From positions 52,814-116,813 of the forward strand of contig JAQBRV010000002.1 in assembly GCA_028286285.1 (NCBI GenBank): a DNA stretch of 64,000 nt. The letters run 5' to 3'. Under the pieces are notes generated by a model. That model saw only the letters and a list, made by a program, of their open reading frames with translations. It was not told the DNA's origin and did no database searches. Below, in pieces: positions 8,820-17,772 of this stretch (positions are counted from its first letter, which is position 1; every line of letters begins with the position of its first letter). A program made the translations under genes and the position numbers. This DNA comes from Candidatus Saccharimonadota bacterium. Lineage in GTDB: Bacteria; Patescibacteriota; Saccharimonadia; Saccharimonadales; Saccharimonadaceae.

Positions 8820-9506
8820 ATGATTCTGTTAGATAGGGTAACAAAAACCTACGGTAAAGATAGCTCAAAACCGGCCATAAATCGGGTGAGTCTTCATATT
8901 GAACCTCGTGAATTCGTGATCTTGGTAGGAACCAGTGGCGCCGGTAAGTCGACGCTGTTAAAACTCCTAACCCGCGAAGAAAAACCGACCAGCGGCAAGA
9001 TCGTGGTGGGCGGTATCGACTACGACACTCTGCGCGACAAACATATCCCGTTGCTACGTCGTAAGATTGGTGTTGTTTTTCAGGATTTCAAACTTCTACC
9101 ACAGCGCACCGTCTATGAAAATATTGCCTTCGCCCTGGAGATTGCCGGCATGACCAATCGTGAAATTCGCAGCACTGTGCCAAAAGTTATCGAATTAGTC
9201 GGACTGACAGGCAAGGAAAAGAACTTCCCGCATCAACTCTCCGGTGGTGAACGACAACGCGTGGCAATTGCGCGTGCGGTCGTGCGTCAACCGAAGATCT
9301 TGATTGCCGATGAGCCAACTGGTAACCTCGACCCGCGCCACAGTTGGGATATCGTCCGCCTGCTTGAAAAGATTAATAAATACGGCACGACAGTACTGCT
9401 GACGACGCACAACGTCGATATTGTTAATAAGCTCAAGCGCCGTGTGGTCACATTGGAACACGGCAAGATTACGAGTGACCAAGCTGAGGGGAGCTACAGG
9501 CAATGA
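8820..9506 (+). CDS. ftsE: Cell division ATP-binding protein FtsE
   Basis: ABC-type ATPase that works with FtsX at the septum to control peptidoglycan hydrolases. The 228-residue protein has Walker A GTSGAGKST (about 38-46), Q-loop VVFQDFKLL, signature LSGGERQRVAIARA and Walker B ILIADEPTGNLD, followed by the H-loop TTHNVD. Length matches the family. ftsX overlaps its stop by 4 nt. A strong extended -10 directly precedes the gene, so ftsEX has its own promoter and a probably leaderless mRNA. A PcsB-like coiled-coil CHAP hydrolase follows ftsX. Confidence 0.96.
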   Translation: MILLDRVTKTYGKDSSKPAINRVSLHIEPREFVILVGTSGAGKSTLLKLLTREEKPTSGKIVVGGIDYDTLRDKHIPLLRRKIGVVFQDFKLLPQRTVYENIAFALEIAGMTNREIRSTVPKVIELVGLTGKEKNFPHQLSGGERQRVAIARAVVRQPKILIADEPTGNLDPRHSWDIVRLLEKINKYGTTVLLTTHNVDIVNKLKRRVVTLEHGKITSDQAEGSYRQ

Positions 9507-10486
9507 GCAAGCAAAAAGTCGATGCTAAAGCTTTCGCCCAACGCCGTCGCAAACGTCGCCAATGGCTGACGTTTGTCCGCATGTGCCGCTACGGCGTGAA
9601 CAACTTCAGCCGAAATACATGGCTGACGGTAGCAGCTACAGCCGTTATGACGATTACTCTGTTGATCATCTTCATAACATTATCGGCTCGTAATATTCTA
9701 GCCGATAGCCTGACGGAAGTCAGTAAAAAAGTCGACATGTCGATCTATCTCGATAAAGCGACTACCGATGTCGACGCCGGCAAAATTGCTGCTTCGATTG
9801 AGACTCTGCCATCTGTTAATAGTGTGACCTATGTTTCTCCTGCACAAGCTAGGAAAGATGTTGCTGAGCAAAACAAGAACAGTGACGGCACACTACAGGC
9901 GCTCAACGAGGCGTCCAATGAGTTACCAGGAACCCTCAGGGTTAGTCTTCGCGATATCAATGATACCTCTGAACTGGATACATATGTCCAAAAAAATGCC
10001 TTCCTCAAGAAACACATTGATACCAAGCGCGAACCATCATTTAGCGGAGGAGGTAAAAGCACTATCCAAACAATTGCGAGCTGGGTCGGCTTTGCCGAGA
10101 AACTTGGTCTGCTCGCTAGCAGCGTATTTATTGTGCTGTCATCGCTCATCGTCTTCAATACGATTCGTATGGCGATTTTCAACCGAAAAGAAGAGATTCA
10201 AATGATGAAACTCATCGGGGCAGACAAAAGCTTCATCCGTGGTCCGTTTATTGTCGAGGCTATCGTCTATGGCTTTATTGCTGCACTGGTCGCCACCGGG
10301 CTCGGCATTCTGATACTGGTCGGTGCAAAAGACGGTTTGACGGCATTTGGTATTATCGTTCAGCCGACAATCGATGTGGCGATTATCTATAGTCCATTCG
10401 TGTTGATGATTATGATTGTCGCCGGTGCGCTGATCGGCGTCATCTCGTCTCTGTTTGCGACCCGAAAATATCTAAAAATATCGTAA
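9503..10486 (+). CDS. ftsX: Cell division protein FtsX
   Basis: Integral membrane partner of FtsE. The 327-residue protein has a basic N-terminus (RRRKRRQ), a first transmembrane helix at about 38-62, an extracytoplasmic domain of about 130 residues and three C-terminal transmembrane helices (about 195-220, 245-270, 290-315). This is the standard FtsX topology. The external domain contains the expected DMSIYLDKATTD segment and a Ser/Gly-rich stretch before helix 2. The ATG overlaps the ftsE stop. In Gram-positive bacteria the loop of FtsX binds and activates a coiled-coil hydrolase, and the next gene is such a protein. Confidence 0.93.
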   Translation: MSKQKVDAKAFAQRRRKRRQWLTFVRMCRYGVNNFSRNTWLTVAATAVMTITLLIIFITLSARNILADSLTEVSKKVDMSIYLDKATTDVDAGKIAASIETLPSVNSVTYVSPAQARKDVAEQNKNSDGTLQALNEASNELPGTLRVSLRDINDTSELDTYVQKNAFLKKHIDTKREPSFSGGGKSTIQTIASWVGFAEKLGLLASSVFIVLSSLIVFNTIRMAIFNRKEEIQMMKLIGADKSFIRGPFIVEAIVYGFIAALVATGLGILILVGAKDGLTAFGIIVQPTIDVAIIYSPFVLMIMIVAGALIGVISSLFATRKYLKIS

Positions 10487-10495
10487 GCGTAAGCG

Positions 10496-10524
10496 TTGAC
10501 ACTTCCGCCTCGTCGTGCTAGCAT
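10496..10524 (+). promoter_or_regulatory. Promoter TTGACA-17-TAGCAT (TGC-extended)
   Basis: A perfect -35 TTGACA (10496-10501) is separated by exactly 17 nt from TAGCAT (10519-10524), with TGC just before the -10. The -10 ends 7 nt before ATG 10532, so the expected transcript starts at the initiation codon. A TTG at 10496 that opens the longest reading frame is part of the -35 and is not a start. Confidence 0.8.
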
Positions 10525-10531
10525 AGAACTA

Positions 10532-11674
10532 ATGAAACAACGGTCCACCACACCAGTTTCGACCTCTTTTACTGCCAAGGCAGTTCTTGTCGCTGCCGTC
10601 GTCTTGATGGCTATTGCTGGACCCGTGCAAATGGCGACCACAGTAAAAGCCGACCGCTACGACGACCAGATTGCGGCTATTCAGCAAGAAGTTAATCGAT
10701 ACCAAGCAGCTGCTAACGAGCTAGCGGGCAAAGCGGACACATTGCAACGCGAACTGAGTCGGCTTAACAACGAGAAGGCACAGCTACAAGCTCAGATTGA
10801 TCTAAGCCAAGCCAAGTACGACAAACTCGTCAGCGACATCGCTCAGACTGAAGCCAAGATCGCCGATAACCGAAAAGCGCTTGGTGAAACGATTGCTGAC
10901 CTCTATATCGATGGAAAAGTGTCACCCCTGGAGATGTTGGCTAGTAGCAAGAACATCGGTGACTACGTGGACAAACAATCATACCGCGAAGCCATTAGCA
11001 CCAAGCTGACGAGCACAATCGAAGAGATCAAAGCCCTCAAGAAAAAACTTGAAAGCGACAAAATAGATGTTGAACACATTCTGGCAGATCAAAAGAATCA
11101 GCGCGAAGCATTGACGGCAAAAGAGAATGAGCAACAGAAGCTCGTTAATGATACGAAGGGTGAGGAAGCAGCTTACCAGAACCTTTCAGCGAGCAAGAAC
11201 CAAGAAATTTCCAACTTACGAGCAGCTCAGGCAGAGGAAAACCGTCGTGCGATGCGCAGCCTCGGCTTTGGTTCGATCCCTGCTGGTATTCCTGGAGGTG
11301 GTGGTTACCCTGGCGCGTGGGCGAACGCTCCACTTGATGCCTACATCGATCCATGGGGTCTTTACACCCGTGAATGTGTTAGTTACGCTGCCTGGAAAGT
11401 CCACAGCACCGGACGATTCGTACCACACTTCGGTGGACGCGGAAATGCCAACCAATGGCCATCAACCGTCGCTGCTTATGGTATTGACAGTGGTTCGACA
11501 CCACGTGCTGGCTCAGTAGCGATGTGGCCTATCGGTTACTACGGACATGTTATGTATGTTGAAGCGGTCAACGGCGACGGTACGATTAATGTCAGCGACT
11601 ACAACCTCAACTGGGACGGTAATTACCGTAACTATGATCGCCCCGCAGGTGGTCTGACGTACATCTACTTCTAG
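10532..11674 (+). CDS. PcsB-like peptidoglycan hydrolase: coiled coil plus CHAP domain
   Basis: Secreted or membrane-anchored murein hydrolase, probably the effector of FtsEX. From ATG 10532 the 380-residue protein has a basic N-terminus and a hydrophobic signal/anchor at about 14-36 ending AMTVKA-like. A long coiled coil follows (about 40-240, heptad-like QLQAQIDLSQAKYDKL), then a Gly/Pro linker and a C-terminal CHAP amidase/endopeptidase domain. The catalytic Cys is in TRECVSYAAW and the His in YYGHVMYVEAV. The upstream in-frame TTG belongs to the promoter -35, so ATG 10532 is chosen. It sits directly after ftsEX, as pcsB-type genes function with FtsEX in streptococci. A strong hairpin follows the stop. 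Confidence 0.9.
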   Translation: MKQRSTTPVSTSFTAKAVLVAAVVLMAIAGPVQMATTVKADRYDDQIAAIQQEVNRYQAAANELAGKADTLQRELSRLNNEKAQLQAQIDLSQAKYDKLVSDIAQTEAKIADNRKALGETIADLYIDGKVSPLEMLASSKNIGDYVDKQSYREAISTKLTSTIEEIKALKKKLESDKIDVEHILADQKNQREALTAKENEQQKLVNDTKGEEAAYQNLSASKNQEISNLRAAQAEENRRAMRSLGFGSIPAGIPGGGGYPGAWANAPLDAYIDPWGLYTRECVSYAAWKVHSTGRFVPHFGGRGNANQWPSTVAAYGIDSGSTPRAGSVAMWPIGYYGHVMYVEAVNGDGTINVSDYNLNWDGNYRNYDRPAGGLTYIYF

Positions 11675-11695
11675 CCAAGTAATTATGGTAAATCC

Positions 11696-11725
11696 TATAG
11701 CGCATCTCATCCGAGGTGCGCTATA
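11696..11725 (+). terminator. Terminator-like hairpin after the CHAP hydrolase gene
   Basis: TATAGCGCATCTC pairs with GAGGTGCGCTATA around a 4-nt loop, giving 13 pairs with one G-U. The U tract after it is weak, so termination may be partial. Confidence 0.6.
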
Positions 11726-11768
11726 TAAATGAAATAGAAACTTGTTTCTATTTCTCTCGCTTCGCTAA

Positions 11769-11777
11769 TGCTATAAT
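11769..11777 (+). promoter_or_regulatory. Extended -10 (TGC-TATAAT) for ctpA
   Basis: A TGC-TATAAT element 37 nt upstream of the GTG start gives a short leader that contains a GGGGA ribosome binding sequence at about 11806-11810. Confidence 0.6.
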
Positions 11778-11814
11778 CATAAGAGTTATTACTATTGTTT
11801 AGATAGGGGAACCT

Positions 11815-13029
11815 GTGCCAACTCACCATTTACCTGAGCCTGCCGCCGCGCGGCCGCAACGTACTATTTCAAAAAGCTTATTATTCCTCTCAATCACACT
11901 CGCGATTGTAGTTGGTTTTGTGGCGGGGACACGCAGTAACGAGTTACTGGGCGCTATTGCCCCACTAGTTGGCATTAAAGTCGCCACGGGGACGATCAAT
12001 CTCGACAGGGTGCAAACGACCTATCAACAGCTTAAGGCCAACTATGATGGCACGCTCGACGAGCAAGCGCTGATCGATGGGGCGAGCCGCGGGCTGGTAG
12101 CGGCCGCAGATGATCGCTATACAGTCTTTATGGATACCAAAGAAGCAGGTGACTTCGACAAGGACCTGTCCGGCGAAATTGGCGGCGGCATCGGGGTTGA
12201 GCTTGGTATGAGAAACGAACAGCCGACAGTGATTCGGGTGCTGGAAGGTAATCCAGCCGAGAAAGCCGGCCTTAAAGCAGGTGACACGATTGTCACGATC
12301 AATGGCCAGTCAGCAGTCGGGTGGGATACTGCAAAAGTCGCCGAGAAAATACGCGGTGAAGTCGGGACGACAGTCAAAATCGTGGTTGATCGCAGCGGTG
12401 AGGCAAAAGAATTTACGATTACCCGTGCCACTGTGAACAATCCAAGTGTTCAGAGCCGAGTCGAAAATGGCATTGGCATTATGAAGCTGACAAGATTTGA
12501 CGAGAATACCAGTACGCTCGCCAAAAAAGCAGCCGAGAGTTTCAAGCAGCAAAACGTCAAGGGAGTAATCCTTGACCTTCGTGGCAATGGTGGTGGCTAC
12601 GTCGAAGCAGCTCAAGCAGTGGCGGGTCTGTGGATTGATAACAAAGTTATTGTCTCGGAACGAACGAATGGCAAGGTGACTGACGAACTGAAATCAACCA
12701 GTAACCCAGTTCTTAAGGGTATTAAGACGATTGTGCTTGTTGATGGCGACAGTGCCAGTGCGAGTGAGATCGTTGCGGGAGCCTTGCAGGACTACGGCGT
12801 GGCAACACTGGTAGGTCAAAAGACATTCGGCAAAGGAACGGTTCAGAAAGTCCTTGATCTTGGCGCGGGCACAAAGCTGAAGGTAACGGTCGCACGTTGG
12901 TATACGCCAAAAGGCAAGAACATCACTAAAGATGGCATTAAGCCAGATGTGAGCGCTACGCTTACCAAAGAAGATATTAATGCAGGGATCGATCCCCAAC
13001 TTGACGCAGCACTCAAGCTATTTTTATAG
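11815..13029 (+). CDS. ctpA: S41 C-terminal processing peptidase (CtpA/PDZ protease)
   Basis: Membrane-anchored, outward-facing serine protease that trims or degrades envelope proteins. The 404-residue protein has one N-terminal transmembrane anchor (about 22-44) and a PDZ domain at about 110-190 (GGGIGVELGMRNEQPTVIRV, NPAEKAGLKAGDTIVTINGQ). The S41 catalytic region has the Ser in DGDSASASEIVAGAL near residue 312 and the Lys in QKTFGKGTVQ near 337. GTG start with a GGGGA site upstream. In other bacteria CtpA-type enzymes control murein hydrolases. Its position beside a CHAP hydrolase and FtsEX would fit that role, but this is inferred. Confidence 0.94.
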   Translation: MPTHHLPEPAAARPQRTISKSLLFLSITLAIVVGFVAGTRSNELLGAIAPLVGIKVATGTINLDRVQTTYQQLKANYDGTLDEQALIDGASRGLVAAADDRYTVFMDTKEAGDFDKDLSGEIGGGIGVELGMRNEQPTVIRVLEGNPAEKAGLKAGDTIVTINGQSAVGWDTAKVAEKIRGEVGTTVKIVVDRSGEAKEFTITRATVNNPSVQSRVENGIGIMKLTRFDENTSTLAKKAAESFKQQNVKGVILDLRGNGGGYVEAAQAVAGLWIDNKVIVSERTNGKVTDELKSTSNPVLKGIKTIVLVDGDSASASEIVAGALQDYGVATLVGQKTFGKGTVQKVLDLGAGTKLKVTVARWYTPKGKNITKDGIKPDVSATLTKEDINAGIDPQLDAALKLFL

Positions 13030-13074
13030 ACAACGCTTGTGCTTTTACCGATAACTCGCTACTATGGAGGTACT

Positions 13075-13470
13075 ATGGATGTAAAAAAGAAAATTCTTTT
13101 AGTCGAAGATGATATTGCGCTGGCCTCAGTCTATCGCTCACGTCTCGAACTAGAAGGCTTTGAGATCAAAGAAGTCAACAACGGCGAGGATGCACTGTCG
13201 GCTGCCGTGGCGTTCAAGCCAGATCTCGTCTTGCTGGATGCGATGATGCCGAAGATCAGCGGTTTTGACGTACTCGATATCCTCCGCAATACACCGGACA
13301 CCGCCCACATCCGCGTGATTATGTTGACGGCTCTCAGTCAGCCAAAAGATAAGGAACGTGCCCAAAACCTGGGTGTTGACGATTATCTTGTGAAGTCACA
13401 AGTCGTGATTGGTGACGTCGTTGAACGCGTGAAACATCACCTTGGTATAAGCGAAACCCCTCAAGCTTAA
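13075..13470 (+). CDS. Single-domain response regulator (receiver only)
   Basis: The 131-residue protein is a bare CheY-like receiver. The acidic pair is E11-D12-D13, the phospho-acceptor is D55 in LVLLDAMMPK, the conserved Thr is in MLTALS and the Lys is in DDYLVKS. There is no DNA-binding output domain, so it acts through protein contacts or as a phosphorelay partner. ATG 13075 is preferred over an in-frame upstream start at 13039 because TGGAGG lies about 8 nt before it and the receiver begins directly (DVKKKILLVEDD). No kinase is adjacent. The nearest is the small kinase at 20249. Confidence 0.9.
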   Translation: MDVKKKILLVEDDIALASVYRSRLELEGFEIKEVNNGEDALSAAVAFKPDLVLLDAMMPKISGFDVLDILRNTPDTAHIRVIMLTALSQPKDKERAQNLGVDDYLVKSQVVIGDVVERVKHHLGISETPQA

Positions 13471-13501
13471 AGCGCATACAACTCTCTAAAGTATAAGCAT
13501 A

Positions 13502-13530
13502 TTGACAGATGGGCAATAATTTGCTATCGT
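13502..13530 (+). promoter_or_regulatory. Promoter TTGACA-17-TATCGT
   Basis: A perfect -35 TTGACA at 13502-13507 is 17 nt from TATCGT at 13525-13530. It should drive the 462-residue gene at 13565 with a leader of roughly 28 nt. Confidence 0.6.
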
Positions 13531-13564
13531 TTATATAACACAATCAAAAATACATACGGCACAT

Positions 13565-14953
13565 ATGACAGAATTTAACCACCACATTAATGACTTTGAC
13601 CCAATACATAACGAACAACATCGTCGTGAGATTGAGCTTGCTTCCGAAGATCTTCGCCTTCTTCTTGAGGCGAGAGACATATCACCTAGCGATGTTCTAC
13701 TATGGGGTTATAATGCAAAGGCTCCTCGACCAGAGAATGGCGAGCATAGCCTAGAAGACGGACGTCGACGCTTGCATGTCGGTAGTCTGGAAGATACTCG
13801 ACTATCTACGTACGTAGGGCCCGGTGATCAAGAACAACAAGAAGAAGCATGGATGGTAAACCCCCTTAAATATGCTATTGAGGGTGGTTTCTTAGAAGTA
13901 TTTAGGCGTGAGAGGCTTGAAGCTCTCCCCCACGAAAAAGATGAAGATGGATTTGGTACGATGATCGTAGAGGCCACAGATGAAGATATGCATCATGCAA
14001 CGGCATTAAGATCACACATTAACGTTATTCGGGATCCAAAAGCAATCAGAGTGAGTGAGAGTGACTATAAGCTTCTAACCAGCAATGCCGACCCACGAAG
14101 TATTGCAGAAGCTTTTGATGTTGAGCTTAACTCCGGTATTGTTAAGGTTGAGATAGAAACACCAGAGGGTCAGAGTCGTATAAAATATATTAATACAGTA
14201 GAGAATGATTTTGGTGTTTCGGTCAGCAACGTTATTGAAGTTGGGCGTCTGACTACATCCATTACATCTGAAGCGGTGAGCCTGGGTGATGTAGGGGATG
14301 ATGCGTTACACGAAGAACAGGGCTCCCATGAACAATCACTAGAAAAAAATGAATCCAAAAATCGATCCGATGAATTTATGGAAAGAATTGAAGAATCACG
14401 GAGACTATTCAAGAATGCATTTAACGCATTTAAAGATGAATTTGAAGAAAGGATGCGTAGTATGGAGCAGCCCCAATTTACGAATCTTACCAATGCGATT
14501 GATCAGTTGCAGTACCGTGAGGGAGCAAAGGATGCATTTATTAATGATTCGCAGACCACATTAGTAGATCTTCGCACCTATATTGAACAAGACAGTCAAG
14601 ACTTTAGTAATGTTTTACAACCGTTGGTCCGGCAACTTGCCGAAGAGACAGAAGCAATGACACTTGAAGTACACCATTCTGAAGTAGCCGACAATGATCT
14701 ATTGGGTGCGATATCAGGACTAGCGCGATTGGTTGAGCAAGTTCAAAGCTTGATGGCTCAGTACGAACCCATGACAGTGGATGTAGTCGATAAGATTAGT
14801 CGGTATGTAGATTCGTTAGGTAGCTTTGGCTATGACTCCTGGGGTGCCGAGACATATATGAGTATGTTTAGACAAAGCCTTCCCCAGCTTGAAGATGCTA
14901 TATGGAGCCGACGCCGTCTTATTGAAAATATTGCGAGCGAGATAGGCAACTAA
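13565..14953 (+). CDS. Hypothetical acidic protein, 462 aa
   Basis: I do not recognise a family. The protein is cytoplasmic by appearance (no signal or membrane segment), strongly acidic and without cysteine. Residues 1-60 are helical and charged. About 60-230 is a mixed domain. About 235-275 is a low-complexity Glu/Ser/Asn linker (EEQGSHEQSLEKNESKNRSDE). The C-terminal 190 residues look like a long helical bundle or coiled coil (FKNAFNAFKDEFEERMRSME, LLGAISGLARLVEQVQSLMA). A helical tail after a globular head could suit a scaffold or cell-surface-apparatus component, but no function is claimed. It has its own promoter and ends before a 13-bp bidirectional terminator. Confidence 0.7.
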   Translation: MTEFNHHINDFDPIHNEQHRREIELASEDLRLLLEARDISPSDVLLWGYNAKAPRPENGEHSLEDGRRRLHVGSLEDTRLSTYVGPGDQEQQEEAWMVNPLKYAIEGGFLEVFRRERLEALPHEKDEDGFGTMIVEATDEDMHHATALRSHINVIRDPKAIRVSESDYKLLTSNADPRSIAEAFDVELNSGIVKVEIETPEGQSRIKYINTVENDFGVSVSNVIEVGRLTTSITSEAVSLGDVGDDALHEEQGSHEQSLEKNESKNRSDEFMERIEESRRLFKNAFNAFKDEFEERMRSMEQPQFTNLTNAIDQLQYREGAKDAFINDSQTTLVDLRTYIEQDSQDFSNVLQPLVRQLAEETEAMTLEVHHSEVADNDLLGAISGLARLVEQVQSLMAQYEPMTVDVVDKISRYVDSLGSFGYDSWGAETYMSMFRQSLPQLEDAIWSRRRLIENIASEIGN

Positions 14954-14989
14954 TACCCTGACTCAGCTGACTCCTTCTGCATTGACATA

Positions 14990-15021
14990 AAATTACACTC
15001 CTGCATTAAGGAGTGTAATTT
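14990..15021. terminator. Bidirectional terminator
   Basis: A perfect 13-bp stem (AAATTACACTCCT / AGGAGTGTAATTT, loop 15003-15008) lies between the convergent 462-aa gene and rpmA. The A/T-rich stem ends give U tracts on both strands. Confidence 0.85.
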
Positions 15022-15041
15022 CATTATTACAACCAGTGTAG

Positions 15042-15314
15042 CTACTGAACGGCAACTTGAGTACGAGGGACAGTTCGGCCAGTGAAGTGAGTTTTGCGAA
15101 TCTTTTTAAAGCTCACGATACCATCTTTTTGGGCGTGGATTGTGAAGTCCTTGCTGATAAATGTACCTGGGCCAGCGACTTTTGTTGAGCCACTCTGACG
15201 AACCAAGACTTCGCCAGTTGACACCGTTTGGCCACCAAAGCGTTTAACACCGAGTCGGCGACCGGCGTTGTTGCGGTTGTTTTTGCTAGAACCACCAGCT
15301 TTGACATGTGACAT
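15042..15314 (-). CDS. rpmA: 50S ribosomal protein L27
   Basis: L27 sits near the peptidyl-transferase centre. The 90-residue protein has the conserved opening KAGGSSKNNRN...RRLGVKRFGGQTV and the core VRQSGSTKVAGPG. The N-terminus begins MSHVKAGG, so there is no cleavable extension of the Firmicutes type. AAGGAG at 15323-15328 (complement) is 8 nt before the ATG, a canonical SD. This contrasts with the leaderless neighbours. rplU, the usual neighbour, is not present in the window. An imperfect inverted repeat in the leader (about 15366-15391, AAAAC..GTGA/TCAC..GTTTT) could be regulatory. Confidence 0.96.
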   Translation of the reverse strand: MSHVKAGGSSKNNRNNAGRRLGVKRFGGQTVSTGEVLVRQSGSTKVAGPGTFISKDFTIHAQKDGIVSFKKIRKTHFTGRTVPRTQVAVQ

Positions 15315-15463
15315 AGGATAGGCTCCTTAAATTTAATAACTTTGTTGTAGCACTTCGTTGTTCGGAAAACTGTGAAATCTCACCGTTTTCACTCACTTCC
15401 TTGCACTATGAATCAATCTGTCCAATTGTACCGAAAACCGGGCCTTTCGTCAAGAGGTAACGA

Positions 15464-16624
15464 CTACTTTTTGATAAGCACCAAAAGCTCACGGGCGACG
15501 ATTTGATCTTCACGGTAATAGAGGAGATCTAAAGGTGAGACGTTCTTGAACGCCACTCGTTCGTAGTCGAGGTTACCCAGTTTGTCGACGAGCGAAAGGT
15601 GGGTAAATGTCCCGTTAGCATCTTTCCAGGCGGGGATAGCCAAGCAGAGGGGGGTGCCGGATTTTATTTGAGTACCAACATTTTTCAAAAACGATGAGAG
15701 GATGTGGTCGCAGTTGCGACGAACTTCGCCTAATTTTGATGTTGAGGGTGGTGCACTGAAGGGTTGACCAAGGTAGGTTTCGGCAACGACAGCGTCAATC
15801 GGCTGTTGCCAGACGGCTGTCATGGCATCGCCCGGCTGGATAGTGCTGGTGACGGATATGTGGTGCGAGTTCGCCAGCCACTCAAGGTTCACTTTCGAAT
15901 AATCGACCATTTTCTCAGATAGATCCGTTCCGTAGACTGGGTAGCCCATAAGAGCTGCTTCTTGGAGAATGACACCAGTACCACAAAACGGGTCGAGAAT
16001 CCGTGAATGTTCAGGTGCAGCAGAAAGATTGATCATTATTTGAGCCAATTTCGGCGGTAACATACCGACAAAGGCATCGCGCTTGGGTCGTTCTTGATCG
16101 CGCTTGGCATAGGCAGTGATATTTTGGGCACCGATGCTTTCAGCGACAATAACCTTGCCACCCTTGCCACGAACAATCAATAACTCGACTTTATTATCAG
16201 ACAAGCCTAATTTATTGTGGTGAGACGTCGCCGAGCTGAGCTCGGCTTCGGCGTTGGGGATGAGACGGAGGCTGGCGCTTGATCCTTTGAGACGTTGTTT
16301 GAGCACGATGCCCGTCCTTTGAACCTCTCGGGGTGTGACGTCGAGTCCGTAGACACTAATACCTAGCGTGATCTTGCCGTCGTATTTCGACCAGGCATCG
16401 GCGTACTGGGTGATAATCTTTTGGCTGACCTGGCGCCAATCCCCAGATAGTTCAGCTACGACGCGACCAGCTTTTAAGGTGCCGCCTAGTCGCGCAATCG
16501 AAAATTCATCGGTTGTGATTGTCGCCGAGGTTGGCGAAAAAAACTCGACCGAGTCGCTGCCATGAACGCGTTCTAATTCGGCGATGCCAAGCGCCGGTTG
16601 GCGACCAAGAATTGCGATATACAT
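15464..16624 (-). CDS. THUMP/Trm11-like tRNA (guanine-N2) methyltransferase
   Basis: SAM-dependent RNA methyltransferase of 386 residues. The SAM motif I is LDPFCGTGVILQEAALMGY near residue 211, followed by the acidic loop VYGTDLSEKM. Motif IV appears as DAVVAETYLGQPF, a variant of the D/N-PP-Y site used by N2-guanine methylases. The N-terminal half resembles a THUMP-like RNA-binding region. Relatives methylate G10 or nearby positions of tRNA; the exact site cannot be fixed. A TATACT box (complement of 16634-16639) ends 9 nt before ATG, so the message is probably leaderless. It is divergent from the membrane protein at 16726. Confidence 0.8.
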   Translation of the reverse strand: MYIAILGRQPALGIAELERVHGSDSVEFFSPTSATITTDEFSIARLGGTLKAGRVVAELSGDWRQVSQKIITQYADAWSKYDGKITLGISVYGLDVTPREVQRTGIVLKQRLKGSSASLRLIPNAEAELSSATSHHNKLGLSDNKVELLIVRGKGGKVIVAESIGAQNITAYAKRDQERPKRDAFVGMLPPKLAQIMINLSAAPEHSRILDPFCGTGVILQEAALMGYPVYGTDLSEKMVDYSKVNLEWLANSHHISVTSTIQPGDAMTAVWQQPIDAVVAETYLGQPFSAPPSTSKLGEVRRNCDHILSSFLKNVGTQIKSGTPLCLAIPAWKDANGTFTHLSLVDKLGNLDYERVAFKNVSPLDLLYYREDQIVARELLVLIKK

Positions 16625-16633
16625 ATACCCTTT

Positions 16634-16719
16634 AGTATAGCGTACAACGGCAGTATTAGAGCGAAGAGGAGACCACTTTCTCCTATTCCGAGAGTACGCG
16701 CTGTTACACGTAGTATAAT
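16634..16719. promoter_or_regulatory. Divergent pair of start-proximal -10 boxes
   Basis: On the - strand TATACT (16634-16639) ends 9 nt before the methyltransferase ATG at 16624. On the + strand TATAAT (16714-16719) ends 6 nt before ATG 16726. Both genes would be transcribed leaderless from this short divergent region. Confidence 0.65.
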
Positions 16720-16725
16720 GAGGGT

Positions 16726-17772
16726 ATGTCGTTTCGAATGGGGTTAAGTATTTTTACTGTGGTCTTTTTGGCCATTATTGTATTTATTTCCCGTCATGAG
16801 ATAGCGCATGCCTGGGAGCTTTTAGCCCGAGTCAATATCTGGATACTATTGCTCCTTATTCCAGGCCAAATCTTGGTGTACTACACCGGTGGGGAAATGA
16901 TCTTTTCCTATCTCCGTTCGAAAAAATCGATTGAAGACGTGAAAGGCGTAGAACTAACTCGCATGTCGCTCGAGCTCAATTTCGTCAATCATATTTTACC
17001 CAGCGGCGGCGTGAGTGGCCTGTCCTATATGAACTGGCGGCTCGGTCATTATGGGGTGAGGGCCGGACGAGCGACGATGGCTCAAGTCGTGAAATATGCA
17101 GCCGGGTTTGGTGCTTTTGCGGCTCTGCTCGTTGTCGCGGTCATTCTGGTGACAATCGATGGTCAGGTGAACCGTTGGATTATTCTCATCAGCTCATCGC
17201 TAGTAGGCATTATGTTTACTGTCGTGGCCTCAGCTGTTTTCTTGCTCAGCAATAAGCGAAGAATTGATCGATTTGCCGTTTGGGTTCATCGCGTAGTCAA
17301 TGGCGGTATCTACAAGCTGAGCCTCGGTCGTAAGCCGCATCTAATCGAACGAGATGTCATTACTAATTTTTTTGAAGAGTTACATCATGATTTTGTGGCG
17401 CTTGCTCAGGATAAGCAATTGCTCATTAAACCATTTCTATGGGGTCTTCTGTACATGGGAGGCGACGCGCTGTTGTTTATGATTACCTTTTGGGCGCTTG
17501 GTGTCAGCGTCAATCCAGCAATTATCTTGATCGCCTACGGCGTGGCATCGATTGCTGGCTTTTTCGTCGTGACACCAGGCGGTGCTGGTGCCTACGAGGC
17601 CATCATGGTGTCATTTTTGGCAATTGCTGGTGTGACGAGCGGCGTGGCGATCGCCGGTATCGTATTGACGCGAGTTATATTGCTGCTCGGCACAATTATA
17701 TTCGGATATATATTTTACCAACATGCACTGATAAAGTATGGAAAACACACGAAACCCCCTATTCACGGTTAG
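16726..17772 (+). CDS. Lysylphosphatidylglycerol synthase TM-region-like membrane protein (UPF0104/PF03706)
   Basis: Polytopic membrane protein of 348 residues with about seven to eight hydrophobic helices. The pattern resembles the flippase-like UPF0104 family (EltELNFVNHILPSGGVSGLSY near residue 85-105 and VTPGGAGAYEAIMVSFLAIAG near 285-305). Relatives move or assist lipids or lipid-linked sugars across the membrane, or form the integral part of MprF. There is no attached synthetase domain, so transport is the more likely role. Its last 35 nt overlap the start of xseA. Confidence 0.85.
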   Translation: MSFRMGLSIFTVVFLAIIVFISRHEIAHAWELLARVNIWILLLLIPGQILVYYTGGEMIFSYLRSKKSIEDVKGVELTRMSLELNFVNHILPSGGVSGLSYMNWRLGHYGVRAGRATMAQVVKYAAGFGAFAALLVVAVILVTIDGQVNRWIILISSSLVGIMFTVVASAVFLLSNKRRIDRFAVWVHRVVNGGIYKLSLGRKPHLIERDVITNFFEELHHDFVALAQDKQLLIKPFLWGLLYMGGDALLFMITFWALGVSVNPAIILIAYGVASIAGFFVVTPGGAGAYEAIMVSFLAIAGVTSGVAIAGIVLTRVILLLGTIIFGYIFYQHALIKYGKHTKPPIHG

